Source: Planktotalea sp.
Lineage (GTDB): Bacteria; Pseudomonadota; Alphaproteobacteria; Rhodobacterales; Rhodobacteraceae
Reading direction: 5' to 3'
Length of the DNA stretch: 64,000 bases
Assembly: GCF_018607995.1 (NCBI RefSeq)
Contig: NZ_JABBAL010000008.1
Coordinates: 1 to 64,000 of the forward strand
The notes under the pieces were generated by a model, which saw nothing but the letters and a program-made list of their open reading frames with translations, was not told where the DNA came from and did no database searches. The translations under genes were made by a program, and so were the position numbers. This document shows, one piece after another, positions 8,487 to 18,053 of the stretch. How positions within the stretch are numbered: position 1 is the first letter of the stretch; each line of letters starts with the position of its first letter.

Positions 8487-9506
8487 ATGAAAAAATCCGT
8501 ATTTTTTGGTGCGTTGACTGTAGCTGCTTTGGCAGCTGGCGCAGCAGCGGCCGGTACGCTTGACGATGTTAAAGCGCGCGGCAAGCTGAACTGTGGCGTG
8601 ACCACTGGTCTCGTTGGTTTCGCGGCACCAGATGCGAACGGCGAATGGCAAGGTTTCGACGTGGGCGTATGCCGCGCGGTCGCAGCTGCTGTTCTTGGCG
8701 ACCCATCCGCGGTCGAGTTCGTTCCAACAACTGGTAAAACACGCTTCACAGCGTTGGCGTCCGGCGAAATCGACATGCTGGCACGTAACACAACATGGAC
8801 GTTCTCTCGTGACGTTGACCTGAAGTTCGAATTCGTAGGTGTTAACTACTACGACGGTCAAGGCTTCATGGTTCCTAAGGCCCTTGGCGTATCTTCCGCG
8901 AAAGAGCTCGACGGCGCGACAGTATGTATCCAGACTGGTACAACAACAGAGCTGAACTTGGCGGACTACTTCCGTACAAACAACATCTCTTATGAGCCAG
9001 TTCCAATCGAGACAAACGCTGAAGCACAGCCTTTGTACCTCGAAGGTGCTTGCGACGTTTACACAACAGACGCATCTGGTCTTGCGGCAACACGTGCCGC
9101 ATTCGAGAACCCAGCTGATCACGTTGTTCTTCCAGAGATCATCTCTAAAGAGCCACTCGGCCCACTGGTCCGTCACGGCGATTCTGAGTGGGGCGACGTT
9201 GTTCGTTGGTCTTTGAACGCACTCATCGCAGCTGAAGAGCTGGGTGTGACATCTGCAAACATCGCAGACATGGCAGCAGCAGCTGGCAACAACCCAGAGA
9301 TCAACCGTCTCTTGGGTACAGAAGGCACATTGGGCGAGATGCTCGGCCTTGACGCTGACTGGGCGAAGAAAGCTATCATGGCTGGCGGTAACTACGGCGA
9401 GATTTTCGAGAAGAACATTGGTGAGAACACGCCAATCGGTCTTGGTCGTGGTCTGAACGCTCAGTGGACAGACGGTGGTCTGCTCTACGTTCCACCATTC
9501 CGCTAA
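8487..9506 (+). CDS. aapJ: Glutamate/glutamine/aspartate/asparagine ABC transporter, substrate-binding protein
   Basis: Periplasmic receptor of a polar amino-acid importer, homologous to BztA of Rhodobacter and AapJ of Rhizobium. The 339-residue precursor has a Sec signal (residues 1-22, cleavage after AAAAAG) and then the SBP family 3 fold starting TLDDVKARGKLNCGV, with the ligand-site region SGEIDMLARNTTWT and GVNYYDGQGFMVP. The start at 8487 has a strong GGAAGAGG site. Codon use favours a narrow set of codons, in keeping with high expression. It is followed by a terminator, then the permease genes. Confidence 0.95.
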   Translation: MKKSVFFGALTVAALAAGAAAAGTLDDVKARGKLNCGVTTGLVGFAAPDANGEWQGFDVGVCRAVAAAVLGDPSAVEFVPTTGKTRFTALASGEIDMLARNTTWTFSRDVDLKFEFVGVNYYDGQGFMVPKALGVSSAKELDGATVCIQTGTTTELNLADYFRTNNISYEPVPIETNAEAQPLYLEGACDVYTTDASGLAATRAAFENPADHVVLPEIISKEPLGPLVRHGDSEWGDVVRWSLNALIAAEELGVTSANIADMAAAAGNNPEINRLLGTEGTLGEMLGLDADWAKKAIMAGGNYGEIFEKNIGENTPIGLGRGLNAQWTDGGLLYVPPFR

Positions 9507-9522
9507 ACCCGGATTGACTTAG

Positions 9523-9557
9523 GAAGGGCGCGGAACACTCCGCGCCCTTCTTTCTTT
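9523..9557 (+). terminator. Terminator/attenuator between binding-protein and permease genes
   Basis: A perfect 12-bp stem (GAAGGGCGCGGA with TCCGCGCCCTTC, loop ACAC at 9535-9538) is followed by TTTCTTT. It lies 16 bases after aapJ and should let only part of the transcripts reach the permease genes, giving an excess of binding protein. Confidence 0.85.
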
Positions 9558-9646
9558 ACGCTATTTTATTTTAGAAAAGTGGTCTTTGAGCCATGACCGG
9601 AGCAACCGGCAGGTTTCACCAAAGACAGTACACCAGGGAACAGTCT

Positions 9647-10876
9647 ATGACGACTCTATCTGACCCTCCCAAGGGCGGATTTCGCTTATCTACGTTGATC
9701 AACGATACGCGTTACCGATCCTACACATTTCAATTCATTGTTCTGATCGCGCTGATCGCAGCCTTTGCCTATTTGGGAAGCAACTTGATTGCGAACCTTA
9801 AGGCGGCTGGTCTGAACATCTCGTATAACTTCTTGGGCGAGCCTGCGGGCTACGACATTAACCAGCGTTTGATCGAGTACACGTCACAATCCACGCACCT
9901 GCGTGCGGCGGTTGTTGGCATGTTGAATACATTGCTGGTTGCCGTAGTTGCCTGTTTGTTGGCAACAATTATCGGCGTTGTTGTGGGTGTTCTGCGCCTG
10001 AGTAACAATTGGATCGTCAACAAATTGATGGGCGTTTATGTGGAGATTTTCCGCAACGTGCCTGTGTTGATCTGGATCCTGATCATTATGGCGGTCTTCG
10101 TTGCGGTGCTCCCGCAGCCCCGCGAGTTTCGCGGCGATGATGCGACGGCGAGCATGTTCCTTGACCTCTTTGCCTTTACGGGTCGTGGTTTTTACTTCCC
10201 GCGCCCAACCTTCACGGCTGAATGGGCGGCGGGTTCAACGGGTTATCTGATCATCATTGGCTTGCTTATCGCTAGCTTCTTTGGGGCGCGAGCTTTGTCT
10301 AAGAATGCAACAGCTACGCAAGAGCGCACAGGCGATCGGCCAACTACATGGTATTACACCTTGGCAATCTGGTTGGTTCCAGTGTTGGTTGCTTGTGTCA
10401 TTATGGGGCTATCGTGGGAAATTCCTGCGCTCAAAGGCTTCAACTTCAAGGGCGGCATCTATGCGCGTAACTCTTACATCGCGCTGACATTTGCCTTGTC
10501 TATCTACACGGCAGCTTTCATCGCGGAAAACGTGCGTGCGGGTATCTTGGCGATCTCGACTGGCCAGACAGAAGCGGCAGCGTCGCTGGGTCTGCGTCCA
10601 AGTCGCACGATGAACCTGGTGATCTTGCCGCAAGCTTTGCGCGTGATCATTCCGCCGCTGATTTCTCAGTACCTCAACATTACCAAGAACTCATCTTTGG
10701 CGATTGCTGTTGGCTATATGGATGTCACGGGTACGCTGGGTGGCATTACGCTGAACCAGACAGGTCGCGCGATTGAGACGGTTCTGCTGTTGATGGCCTT
10801 CTATTTGATCATCTCCCTCAGCATATCTGCGGTGATGAACGTCTATAACAATTCTGTAAAATTGAAGGAGCGGTAG
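9647..10876 (+). CDS. aapQ: Amino-acid ABC transporter permease (AapQ/BztB)
   Basis: Inner-membrane permease of the polar amino-acid importer. The 409-residue product has the HisM/GlnP-type domain split by a large insert, as is typical of AapQ/BztB; the cytoplasmic EAA loop reads TEAAASLGLRPSRT near residues 311-324. A conserved periplasmic stretch after TM1 (FLGEPAGYDINQRLIEY) is characteristic. The ATG at 9647 has a CAGGGA site and precedes a plausible cytoplasmic N-terminus; an upstream ATG at 9593 would add an unlikely leader. The next gene begins one base after its stop. Confidence 0.93.
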   Translation: MTTLSDPPKGGFRLSTLINDTRYRSYTFQFIVLIALIAAFAYLGSNLIANLKAAGLNISYNFLGEPAGYDINQRLIEYTSQSTHLRAAVVGMLNTLLVAVVACLLATIIGVVVGVLRLSNNWIVNKLMGVYVEIFRNVPVLIWILIIMAVFVAVLPQPREFRGDDATASMFLDLFAFTGRGFYFPRPTFTAEWAAGSTGYLIIIGLLIASFFGARALSKNATATQERTGDRPTTWYYTLAIWLVPVLVACVIMGLSWEIPALKGFNFKGGIYARNSYIALTFALSIYTAAFIAENVRAGILAISTGQTEAAASLGLRPSRTMNLVILPQALRVIIPPLISQYLNITKNSSLAIAVGYMDVTGTLGGITLNQTGRAIETVLLLMAFYLIISLSISAVMNVYNNSVKLKER

Positions 10877-10877
10877 G

Positions 10878-12173
10878 ATGAGCGATACCAACACCACACC
10901 CGTCGCTTTCGTCCGCGACGCAATGTTGCAGGAGCAAACCCCGCCTGTCACGGCGGCGGGCCCGGTTACATGGATCAAGAAGAACCTGTTTGATGGCTGG
11001 TTCAACACGATCCTGACCTTGCTGGCGATTTACTTCATCTACATGATTGTCTCTGGCGCGTTCCCTTGGTTCTACAATGGCGTGTGGACGACTAATTCAT
11101 TGGCCGAGTGCCGTGAAATCTTGCAGGGCAAAACGGGGGGCTGCTTCTCGGTCCTGACAGAACGTTGGCCACAACTTTTGTTCGGCTTTAAGTACCCGTC
11201 CGAGGAATACTGGCGTCCGACAATTGCGTTCTTCTTGCTGTTCTTTGCGGCGGCACCTGTGCTGTTTAACAAACTGCCGCGCAAGATGTTGATCATTACA
11301 GCGATCTTCCCATTCTTGGCCTTCTGGCTGATCTGGGGCGGTTCCTTGCTGGTGCCAGTGATGGTCGCGGTTGGTTTGATCATCGGCTATGTGGTCTTCA
11401 CAAAGCTAGAATACCAAAGCTTCGCGATGGGTTTGATCGGCGGCATTGTGGCCACTTTGGTGGTCTGGGGCTTGATGGGTTACATCACGGATCCGCTCTC
11501 TGGCGTTCTTGCGCTTGAGCAAGTGCCATCACGCGATATGGGCGGGTTCATGTTGAACTTCATCCTTGGCGTGGTTTGCGTATCATTGTCCTTGCCATTG
11601 GGCATTCTACTTGCACTTGGTCGTCAATCGGACATGTTGATCATCAAATGGATCTGCGTTGTGTTCATCGAATTCATTCGCGGTGTTCCATTGATCACAC
11701 TCTTGTTCGTGGCGAACGTGGTTCTGGGCTACTTCCTTCCACCGGGATCCAACTTTGATTTGATCCTGCGTGTGATCATTATGATCACCATGTTCTCAGC
11801 TGCCTATATCGCGGAAGTTGTGCGCGGTGGTTTGGCGGCTTTGCCAAAGGGGCAAGCAGAAGCAGCAGGCAGCCTTGGACTTGATTACGCGCAGTCCATG
11901 CGTCTGATCATCCTGCCACAAGCGCTCAAGATTTCCATTCCTGGGATCGTGAACGTGGCGGTGGGTCTGTTCAAGGATACGGTTCTGGTCTCGGTCATTT
12001 CGATGTTTGATTTGGTCGGTATGATCCGTGGCCCGATCCTCGCGTCTACAGAATGGAATGGTGTTTATTGGGAATTGTGGCTGGCAGCGGTCTTGTTCTT
12101 CTTCCCAATTTGCTACGGTATTTCACAATACTCACAATGGTTGGAGCGCCAGCTCGCAACCGGTCACCGATAA
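10878..12173 (+). CDS. aapM: Amino-acid ABC transporter permease (AapM/BztC)
   Basis: Second permease of the importer, 431 residues, pairing with AapQ. Several N-terminal helices (the region after PWFYNGVWTTNSLAECREI is AapM-typical) are followed by the transport domain with the EAA loop AEAAGSLGLDYAQSMRL and then IILPQALKISIPGI near residues 331-360. Preceded by a GGAG site inside the end of aapQ and followed after 15 bases by the ATPase gene. Confidence 0.94.
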   Translation: MSDTNTTPVAFVRDAMLQEQTPPVTAAGPVTWIKKNLFDGWFNTILTLLAIYFIYMIVSGAFPWFYNGVWTTNSLAECREILQGKTGGCFSVLTERWPQLLFGFKYPSEEYWRPTIAFFLLFFAAAPVLFNKLPRKMLIITAIFPFLAFWLIWGGSLLVPVMVAVGLIIGYVVFTKLEYQSFAMGLIGGIVATLVVWGLMGYITDPLSGVLALEQVPSRDMGGFMLNFILGVVCVSLSLPLGILLALGRQSDMLIIKWICVVFIEFIRGVPLITLLFVANVVLGYFLPPGSNFDLILRVIIMITMFSAAYIAEVVRGGLAALPKGQAEAAGSLGLDYAQSMRLIILPQALKISIPGIVNVAVGLFKDTVLVSVISMFDLVGMIRGPILASTEWNGVYWELWLAAVLFFFPICYGISQYSQWLERQLATGHR

Positions 12174-12188
12174 GAAGGGGCTGATAAC

Positions 12189-12953
12189 ATGGCCGAAGCA
12201 CAAATGAAGGTGTCCGACGAGGTCGCCATTTCAATTGAAAACATGAACAAGTGGTACGGCACATTTCACGTGCTGCGCGACATTGATCTGACAGTAAACC
12301 GCGGCGAGCGGATCGTGATTTGTGGACCTTCTGGGTCTGGTAAATCCACGCTCATTCGCTGCATCAATGCGCTGGAAGAGCACCAGCAAGGTCGCATTGA
12401 AGTCGATGGCACGGTGTTGTCGTCTGACATCAAAAACATCGACAAGATCCGCTCAGAGGTTGGGATGTGTTTCCAGCACTTTAACCTTTTCCCGCATCTG
12501 TCTATCTTGGAGAACTGCACATTGGCCCCGATCTGGGTGCGTAAAACACCCAAGAAGGAAGCCGAAGAACTGGCGATGCATTTCCTTGAGAAGGTGAAAA
12601 TTCCTGATCAGGCGTTGAAGTATCCTGGCCAATTGTCCGGTGGTCAGCAACAACGCGTGGCAATCGCACGATCCTTGTGCATGCAACCGCGGATCATGCT
12701 CTTTGACGAGCCGACGTCAGCGCTTGACCCTGAGATGATCAAAGAGGTGCTTGATACGATGATCGAGCTGGCCGAAGAGGGCATGACCATGCTCTGCGTA
12801 ACGCATGAGATGGGCTTTGCGCGTCAGGTTGCGAACCGCGTGATCTTTATGGATCAGGGCCAGATTGTAGAGCAGAACGAGCCGGAAGCGTTCTTTAACA
12901 ACCCGCAATCCGAACGTACGCAGTTGTTCTTGAGCCAGATTTTGGGTCACTAA
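12189..12953 (+). CDS. aapP: Amino-acid ABC transporter ATP-binding protein (AapP/BztD)
   Basis: The 254-residue ATPase that powers the importer. Walker [10 protein letters not shown], the Q-loop in [10 protein letters not shown], the signature [15 protein letters not shown] and Walker [15 protein letters not shown] are all present and in order, with the switch histidine in [10 protein letters not shown]. It ends the operon, 50 bases before a terminator. Confidence 0.96.
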   Translation: MAEAQMKVSDEVAISIENMNKWYGTFHVLRDIDLTVNRGERIVICGPSGSGKSTLIRCINALEEHQQGRIEVDGTVLSSDIKNIDKIRSEVGMCFQHFNLFPHLSILENCTLAPIWVRKTPKKEAEELAMHFLEKVKIPDQALKYPGQLSGGQQQRVAIARSLCMQPRIMLFDEPTSALDPEMIKEVLDTMIELAEEGMTMLCVTHEMGFARQVANRVIFMDQGQIVEQNEPEAFFNNPQSERTQLFLSQILGH

Positions 12954-13003
12954 TATTATGCGTGACCCTGCGTGCTCAGCACACAGGGGTACTGAAGAAA
13001 AAG

Positions 13004-13030
13004 GGCAGGCCTTCGGGCCTGTCTTTTTTT
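13004..13030 (+). terminator. Terminator of the aap operon
   Basis: An 8-bp stem (GGCAGGCC with GGCCTGTC, one G-U pair) is capped by the stable UUCG tetraloop and followed by seven Ts. Confidence 0.93.
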
Positions 13031-13036
13031 GTTTGA

Positions 13037-13095
13037 TTGGGGGCGCTGACCCCGCGGCTTTGCCGATCCCCCGCGGCATTTAGGGACCAAAGAAG
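13037..13095 (+). repeat. GC-rich intergenic palindrome, copy 1
   Basis: Self-complementary GC runs (GGGGGCGCTGACCCCGCGG and CCCCCGCGG) followed by a tail CATTTAGGGACCAAAGAAG. The same architecture and tail recur at 18221-18283 (+) and 21567-21625 (-). It lies between the 3' ends of aapP and sixA. Function unknown. Confidence 0.6.
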
Positions 13096-13098
13096 CGG

Positions 13099-13587
13099 TT
13101 AGAGTAAGTCGTGCGGCGTCGTGAAATGTGCTGCGGTGTTCTGATGGAAGTGTAGTGCGCTCCAGTCCGCGATATCGCAGGTGAACACCGTGGTCGCGCC
13201 TGAAGGGTAGTCAAAAAAGCGCGGATTGTTTGGGGCTGTTTTTGCAAGGCGTTCCGCAAACTCGCCAATGCCTGGATTATGCGCGACGATCAGTAGCGTG
13301 TCTGCGTGTGCCCTTTGTACATGCTTCATCAACACATCCGAGGACGTCATATAGAGCGCGTCGTTTAGCGTGAGGGGTGTATCAAGAGCGAGGCGATCTG
13401 CGGTTTCTTGCGTGCGCGCGGCAGAGGAGCAGAGGATCTCATCGGGGATAAGTGCAGCTCGGCGCATCCAATCACCAAGCGCGGTTGCACCGTTTCGGCC
13501 GCGTTCGTTCAGGAGGCGGCATTTGTCTTCAACGGGTTCATCCCAGCTGGATTTGGCGTGTCGCATGACAATTAGGGTTTTGTTCAT
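13099..13587 (-). CDS. sixA: SixA-like phosphohistidine phosphatase (histidine phosphatase family)
   Basis: A 162-residue single-domain histidine phosphatase. The N-terminal catalytic motif is MRHAKSSW (RH-A variant of RHG, nucleophile His near residue 9), and the second catalytic histidine is in IVAHNPGIGEFA. SixA proteins remove phosphate from histidine phosphotransfer domains; the target here is not known. It follows the ferredoxin-like gene by four bases on the minus strand, so it is the last gene of an argB operon. Confidence 0.88.
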   Translation of the reverse strand: MNKTLIVMRHAKSSWDEPVEDKCRLLNERGRNGATALGDWMRRAALIPDEILCSSAARTQETADRLALDTPLTLNDALYMTSSDVLMKHVQRAHADTLLIVAHNPGIGEFAERLAKTAPNNPRFFDYPSGATTVFTCDIADWSALHFHQNTAAHFTTPHDLL

Positions 13588-13591
13588 GAGG

Positions 13592-14215
13592 TTACTCTCC
13601 CAAAAAGGCGCGCATGTGGAAAGCGGATTGTTCGGGTCGGCGGCTAAAGGTTTGCGAGACAGGGCAGGCGCGGCGCGCGGCGCATCCTTGGGCGCGGCAG
13701 GATTTGCTGTCGGGGCCGAGTATGTGAACTTTGCAAGCCTCTACATCGTAGCTGGTTTCGCTGAGTGCGCCGACGGGACAGGCGGTTTCACAAGGTTTGG
13801 CGCAGGGGGTGCAGGGCGACGTTGCTGGCGCAGGGAGCGCTAGGTGTCCGTTGAGGCGGAGTGCGCCACGGTAGGAGGCGAAAAGCCCTGCGTTTTGATG
13901 CACCAACATGCCAACTGGCGAGGCCCAGCTTTCACCGCTCTCTAGCGCCCATGAGATGAAGGGCGGATAGGCCGGGCCGTCTGAGGGGAAATGTGTGGAG
14001 GCTTTGGAGTTGGTCGCAAGCTGGCTGATGATGCGTTTGGACCAGCGATCGAGCGGGTCTGATTGGCCATCTTGCGCTTCCGGGCTGGATTTGAAGACCT
14101 TCCAGAACTCTGGCTCTAAGGGGCCAAGAAGCAAGATGGTGTCTGTGCCTTCGTGCAAAGCGCCCAAGATTTCCAAATGCTGCGCGTTTGCGGCCTTGCG
14201 GATGTCCTCAATCAC
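13592..14215 (-). CDS. Ferredoxin-like iron-sulfur protein (QueG-related C-terminal type)
   Basis: A 207-residue protein whose C-terminal third carries a ferredoxin-type cluster motif ([17 protein letters not shown], about residues 134-150) and a second cysteine group ([22 protein letters not shown]). The N-terminal part resembles QueG-like proteins but lacks a cobalamin-binding domain long enough for epoxyqueuosine reductase. I chose the GTG at 14215, which overlaps the argB stop by eight bases; the longer frame runs back into argB. It is presumably co-transcribed with argB and sixA, for reasons that are not evident. Confidence 0.75.
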   Translation of the reverse strand: MIEDIRKAANAQHLEILGALHEGTDTILLLGPLEPEFWKVFKSSPEAQDGQSDPLDRWSKRIISQLATNSKASTHFPSDGPAYPPFISWALESGESWASPVGMLVHQNAGLFASYRGALRLNGHLALPAPATSPCTPCAKPCETACPVGALSETSYDVEACKVHILGPDSKSCRAQGCAARRACPVSQTFSRRPEQSAFHMRAFLGE

Positions 14216-15068
14216 GGATGAGCGAACCTGCGCCGTGTTCTGTGTAGAGTTCCAGCAAGCATGCATTTGGCGCGCGCCCATCAAGGATGACGACAGCGCG
14301 CACGCCGCCTTCAATTGCGGTGAGTGCGGTTTCGGTTTTCGGGATCATGCCGCCCGCGATCGTGCCATCTGCCGTCAATGCGCGGATTTGGGCGGCGGTG
14401 AGTTCGGTGAGCACCTCGCCCGTGCCGTCTTTGACGCCTGCCACATCGGTGAGCAACAACAGGCGATCTGCCTTGAGACTGGCCGCAATCGCGCCTGCGG
14501 CTGTGTCGCCATTGACGTTGAACGTTTCACCGTTTCGACCTGTGCCTAAAGGCGCGATCACGGGGATGATATTGTCTTTCGCAAGGCCACGCAGGAAGTT
14601 GGGATTCATCTCCGAGGGCGTGCCAACAAAGCCGAGATCGGGATCGGTTTGATCACAGATCATCAGGTTCGCATCTTTGCCAGAGAGGCCAACAGCCTTG
14701 CCACCTTCCGCGTTGATCGCCTGCACAATACGTTTGTTCACACGGCCCGAAAGCACCATTTCAACGACTTCGACTGTTGCTGCGTCGGTCACGCGCTTGC
14801 CTTTCACGAACTCGGACTGAATGTCCAAACGTTCGAGCATCGCGTTAATCATCGGTCCGCCGCCATGCACGATCACTGGGTTCACGCCGACCTGCTGCAT
14901 CAGCACGACATCGCGTGCAAAGCTTTCCATGCCAGCGTCACTGCCCATCGCATGACCGCCAAGTTTGATCACAACCGTCGCATCATCATAGCGCTGCAAA
15001 AGTGGGAGAGCATAGGAGAGCGTTTGCGCCGTGGCGATCCAATCGCGGTTCATATCTTGTTTCTTCAT
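14208..15068 (-). CDS. argB: Acetylglutamate kinase
   Basis: Phosphorylates N-acetylglutamate in the second step of arginine synthesis. The 286-residue product has the amino-acid kinase motifs [13 protein letters not shown] near residue 35 and [17 protein letters not shown] near residue 68, and the C-terminal [17 protein letters not shown]. The presence of an N-terminal helix ([21 protein letters not shown]) suggests the arginine-sensitive hexameric type. The ATG at 15068 has an AGAGG site; the ORF extension upstream overlaps the divergent promoter region. Confidence 0.95.
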   Translation of the reverse strand: MKKQDMNRDWIATAQTLSYALPLLQRYDDATVVIKLGGHAMGSDAGMESFARDVVLMQQVGVNPVIVHGGGPMINAMLERLDIQSEFVKGKRVTDAATVEVVEMVLSGRVNKRIVQAINAEGGKAVGLSGKDANLMICDQTDPDLGFVGTPSEMNPNFLRGLAKDNIIPVIAPLGTGRNGETFNVNGDTAAGAIAASLKADRLLLLTDVAGVKDGTGEVLTELTAAQIRALTADGTIAGGMIPKTETALTAIEGGVRAVVILDGRAPNACLLELYTEHGAGSLIRD

Positions 15069-15220
15069 ATTGGGACCTCTTAACCCTTGGTTAGCGCCCG
15101 CTTGGCACAGGGGCAAGGCAAAGTGGGATGTGAAAAATGTCATCATTTAAATTTTACCAGTTGATAAAAAAATTAAATCCTGCAAACCTGAGTGAAAGTG
15201 AATGTCACGAGGAGAAGTCC

Positions 15221-16552
15221 ATGCCAGCAGATATGCTCGCTCAGGGGATACAAACAGGGCGGTTGAGTGCTGAACAGTACGATGCGAATTTTGCGGATTT
15301 GCATGCACCGCTGGATGATCATGAGGCTTTGGTGGCGGCGGATCGCTGTTACTTTTGTCATGACGCGCCCTGCATGACGGCCTGCCCCACGGATATAGAC
15401 ATCCCTTTGTTTATTCGCCAGATCGCCACGGGTACGTCGGATGCAGCGGCGAAAACGATCCTCACCCAGAATATTCTGGGCGGTATGTGCGCGCGGGTCT
15501 GTCCGACTGAAACGTTGTGTGAAGAGGTCTGTGTGCGCGAAGTGGCTGAGGGCAAGCCGGTTTTGATAGGCCAGCTTCAGCGCTATGCGACGGATGGTTT
15601 GATGGCCAAAGGCGTGCATCCCTTCGTGCGTGCTGAAACGACGGACAAACGTGTCGCGGTTGTCGGTGCGGGGCCAGCGGGACTGGCCTGCGCGCATCGC
15701 TTGGCGATGTTGGGCCATGATGTGACGCTATATGATGCGCGCGCGAAGGCTGGGGGGCTGAACGAATACGGCATTGCCGCGTATAAAAGCACCGATGAGT
15801 TTGCGGCCAAAGAGGTGGATTGGCTTTTGCAAATTGGCGGTATTGTCGTGAACCAAGGTGTCGCACTTGGATCTAATGTCAGCTTGGCGCAGCTCCAAAG
15901 CGATTTTGACGCTGTGTTTTTGGGCATGGGTCTTGGCGGTGTGAACGGGCTTGGCCTGGATGGAGACGACAAGGATGGCATCACGGATGCCGTTGATTTC
16001 ATTGCGGAGCTTCGTCAAGCGAACGAATTGGGAGCCATGCCGATCGGGCGTGATGTCGTCGTGATCGGGGGCGGTATGACGGCGGTTGATGCGGCCGTGC
16101 AGGCGAAACTACTTGGAGCTTTAAACGTGACGCTGGTCTATCGCAGATCGCGCGCACGGATGAACGCGAGTGTGTATGAACAGGACTTGGCAGCCTCTAA
16201 GGGCGTGCGGATTATTACCAATGCGTCGCCTAACGCAGTGCATGGCAATGGCCCTGTGCGCGAGGTGGAGTTTGAATATACGGATGATGATCTAAAGCCT
16301 ACGGGCCAGACCGTGCGTTTGATGGCAGATCAAGTATTTCGTGCGATTGGTCAGACTTTGCAAGGCGAGGGATTGCCCGACCTAGAGGGGCGCAAGATCA
16401 AAGTGTCGGACACTGGTGCAACCTCTGTTAAGGGGATTTGGGCCGGGGGCGATTGTGCGTTTGGGGGCGATGACTTGACGGTGACAGCTGTGGCTGAGGG
16501 TCGCGATGCGGCGATTGATATTAATGCGAACCTGATGGGAGGGGTAACCTGA
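15221..16552 (+). CDS. preT: NAD-dependent dihydropyrimidine dehydrogenase subunit PreT
   Basis: Electron-transfer subunit that passes electrons between NAD(H) and PreA for reduction of uracil and thymine. In the 443-residue protein an N-terminal GltD-like domain has the Fe-S cysteines CYFCHDAPCMTACP and CARVCPTETLCEEVC, followed by an FAD fold (VGAGPAGLACAHRLA) and an NAD(P) fold (VIGGGMTAVDAAVQA). The ATG at 15221 is preceded by GAGGAGA. The AT-rich 150 bases shared with argB probably hold divergent promoters. It overlaps preA by one base. Confidence 0.93.
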   Translation: MPADMLAQGIQTGRLSAEQYDANFADLHAPLDDHEALVAADRCYFCHDAPCMTACPTDIDIPLFIRQIATGTSDAAAKTILTQNILGGMCARVCPTETLCEEVCVREVAEGKPVLIGQLQRYATDGLMAKGVHPFVRAETTDKRVAVVGAGPAGLACAHRLAMLGHDVTLYDARAKAGGLNEYGIAAYKSTDEFAAKEVDWLLQIGGIVVNQGVALGSNVSLAQLQSDFDAVFLGMGLGGVNGLGLDGDDKDGITDAVDFIAELRQANELGAMPIGRDVVVIGGGMTAVDAAVQAKLLGALNVTLVYRRSRARMNASVYEQDLAASKGVRIITNASPNAVHGNGPVREVEFEYTDDDLKPTGQTVRLMADQVFRAIGQTLQGEGLPDLEGRKIKVSDTGATSVKGIWAGGDCAFGGDDLTVTAVAEGRDAAIDINANLMGGVT

Positions 16553-17856
16553 TGGTAGATCTCACAACGACGTTTATTGGCATCACAAGTCCGAACCCTT
16601 TCTGGCTCGCCTCGGCACCCCCGACGGACAAAGAATACAATGTGCGCCGTGCATTTGAAGCTGGATGGGGCGGGGTCGTTTGGAAGACGCTTGGCTCTGA
16701 AGGGCCGCCTGTGGTTAACGTGAACGGACCGCGATACGGTGCGATCTATGGCGCGGATCGTCGGTTACTGGGCTTGAATAATATCGAGCTGATCACGGAT
16801 CGTGATCTGTTCACCAACCTTGAAGAGATCAAGCGCGTGAAGGCAGATTACCCGGATCGTGCGATTATCGTGTCGTTGATGGTACCCTGCGAGGAAGAGG
16901 CGTGGAAAGCGATTTTGCCGCTGGTGGAGGACACGGGTGCGGATGGAATCGAGCTGAATTTCGGCTGCCCCCATGGCATGAGCGAGCGCGGCATGGGCGC
17001 GGCTGTTGGCCAAGTGCCCGAGTATATCGAAATGGTTACGCGCTGGTGTAAGCGATATTATTCGAAGCCAGTGATCGTCAAACTGACGCCAAATATCACC
17101 GATGTGCGCAAACCTGCAGCGGCTGCGCGCGCAGGTGGCGCAGATGCCGTTAGTTTAATTAACACAATTAATTCAATTACTTCTGTGAACCTTGATAGCA
17201 TGTCGCCAGAGCCGTCGATTGATGGAAAAGGCACCCACGGCGGTTATTGCGGCCCTGCGGTGAAACCGATTGCGATGAGCATGGTGTCCGAGATTGCGCG
17301 CGCAGAGGCAACCGCGGGCATGCCCATTTCAGGCATTGGCGGTGTGACCACATGGCGCGATGCGGCGGAGTTCATGGCGCTTGGCTGTGGCAATGTGCAG
17401 GTCTGCACGGCGGCGATGACTTATGGGTTCAAGATCGTTCAAGAGATGATTTCGGGCCTGAGCCAATGGATGGATGAGAAGGGCTATGAGAATACGACAG
17501 ATTTCGTGGGTATGGCGGTGCCGAACACGACTGATTGGCAGTATCTAAACCTCAACTATATTGCGAAAGCTAAGATTGATCAGGACCTCTGTATCTCTTG
17601 CGGGCGCTGTTTTGCGGCATGCGAAGATACTTCGCATCAAGCGATTGCCATGTCCGAAGATCGCGTGTTCAGCGTGATTGATGCGGAATGCGTGGCCTGC
17701 AATTTATGCGTGAATGTTTGCCCTGTTGAGAATTGCATCACGATGGAGCAAATGCCTGTTGGCGCGGTTGATCCGCGCACGGATCGTGTGGTCGATAAGG
17801 ATTATGCCAACTGGACGACACATCCGAATAATCCGTCGGCCACCGCGGCCGAGTAG
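16552..17856 (+). CDS. preA: NAD-dependent dihydropyrimidine dehydrogenase subunit PreA
   Basis: Catalytic subunit, 434 residues, with an FMN-binding dihydroorotate-dehydrogenase-like barrel (ELNFGCPHGMSERGMG, then AKLTPN-type KLTPNITD and SGIGGVTTWRDA) and a C-terminal ferredoxin domain with two 4Fe-4S motifs, CISCGRCFAAC and CVACNLCVNVCP near residues 345-395. With PreT it starts the reductive pyrimidine degradation pathway. The following pathway genes (dihydropyrimidinase, beta-ureidopropionase) are not in the window. Confidence 0.95.
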   Translation: MVDLTTTFIGITSPNPFWLASAPPTDKEYNVRRAFEAGWGGVVWKTLGSEGPPVVNVNGPRYGAIYGADRRLLGLNNIELITDRDLFTNLEEIKRVKADYPDRAIIVSLMVPCEEEAWKAILPLVEDTGADGIELNFGCPHGMSERGMGAAVGQVPEYIEMVTRWCKRYYSKPVIVKLTPNITDVRKPAAAARAGGADAVSLINTINSITSVNLDSMSPEPSIDGKGTHGGYCGPAVKPIAMSMVSEIARAEATAGMPISGIGGVTTWRDAAEFMALGCGNVQVCTAAMTYGFKIVQEMISGLSQWMDEKGYENTTDFVGMAVPNTTDWQYLNLNYIAKAKIDQDLCISCGRCFAACEDTSHQAIAMSEDRVFSVIDAECVACNLCVNVCPVENCITMEQMPVGAVDPRTDRVVDKDYANWTTHPNNPSATAAE

Positions 17857-17894
17857 AGTTTAAGACCCCGCTGTTCTCCCCAGCGGCACCCAGA

Positions 17895-17931
17895 GACCTC
17901 TGCCGGAGTGAGTGACGGCAGGGGTCTTTTT
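17895..17931 (+). terminator. Terminator after preA
   Basis: An 11-bp stem (GACCTCTGCCG with CGGCAGGGGTC, one G-U pair, ten-base loop) is followed by TTTTTA. Confidence 0.88.
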
Positions 17932-18025
17932 ATCTCCAATTTTTGAGTATCATCTGCCCAATCCAAAGGAGTGCACTGCCAATGATCAAGATCGCATAAA
18001 CTTCACCGCCCTGAAGATAGCGCAT
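17930..18025 (-). CDS. Possible 31-residue single-span membrane protein
   Basis: A short minus-strand frame, too short for routine gene calling, reads MRYLQGGEVYAILIIG then SALLWIGQMILKNWR and stops. The middle is one continuous hydrophobic helix (about residues 10-24) and the C-terminus is positively charged, which would place it in the cytoplasm. A weak purine stretch (AAGATCAG) precedes the ATG. Its stop codon abuts the preA terminator hairpin. I do not recognise a family; the amino-acid composition is what makes it look real. Confidence 0.4.
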   Translation of the reverse strand: MRYLQGGEVYAILIIGSALLWIGQMILKNWR

Positions 18026-18053
18026 TGGCTGATCTTATTTGCAGGAGCATTCG

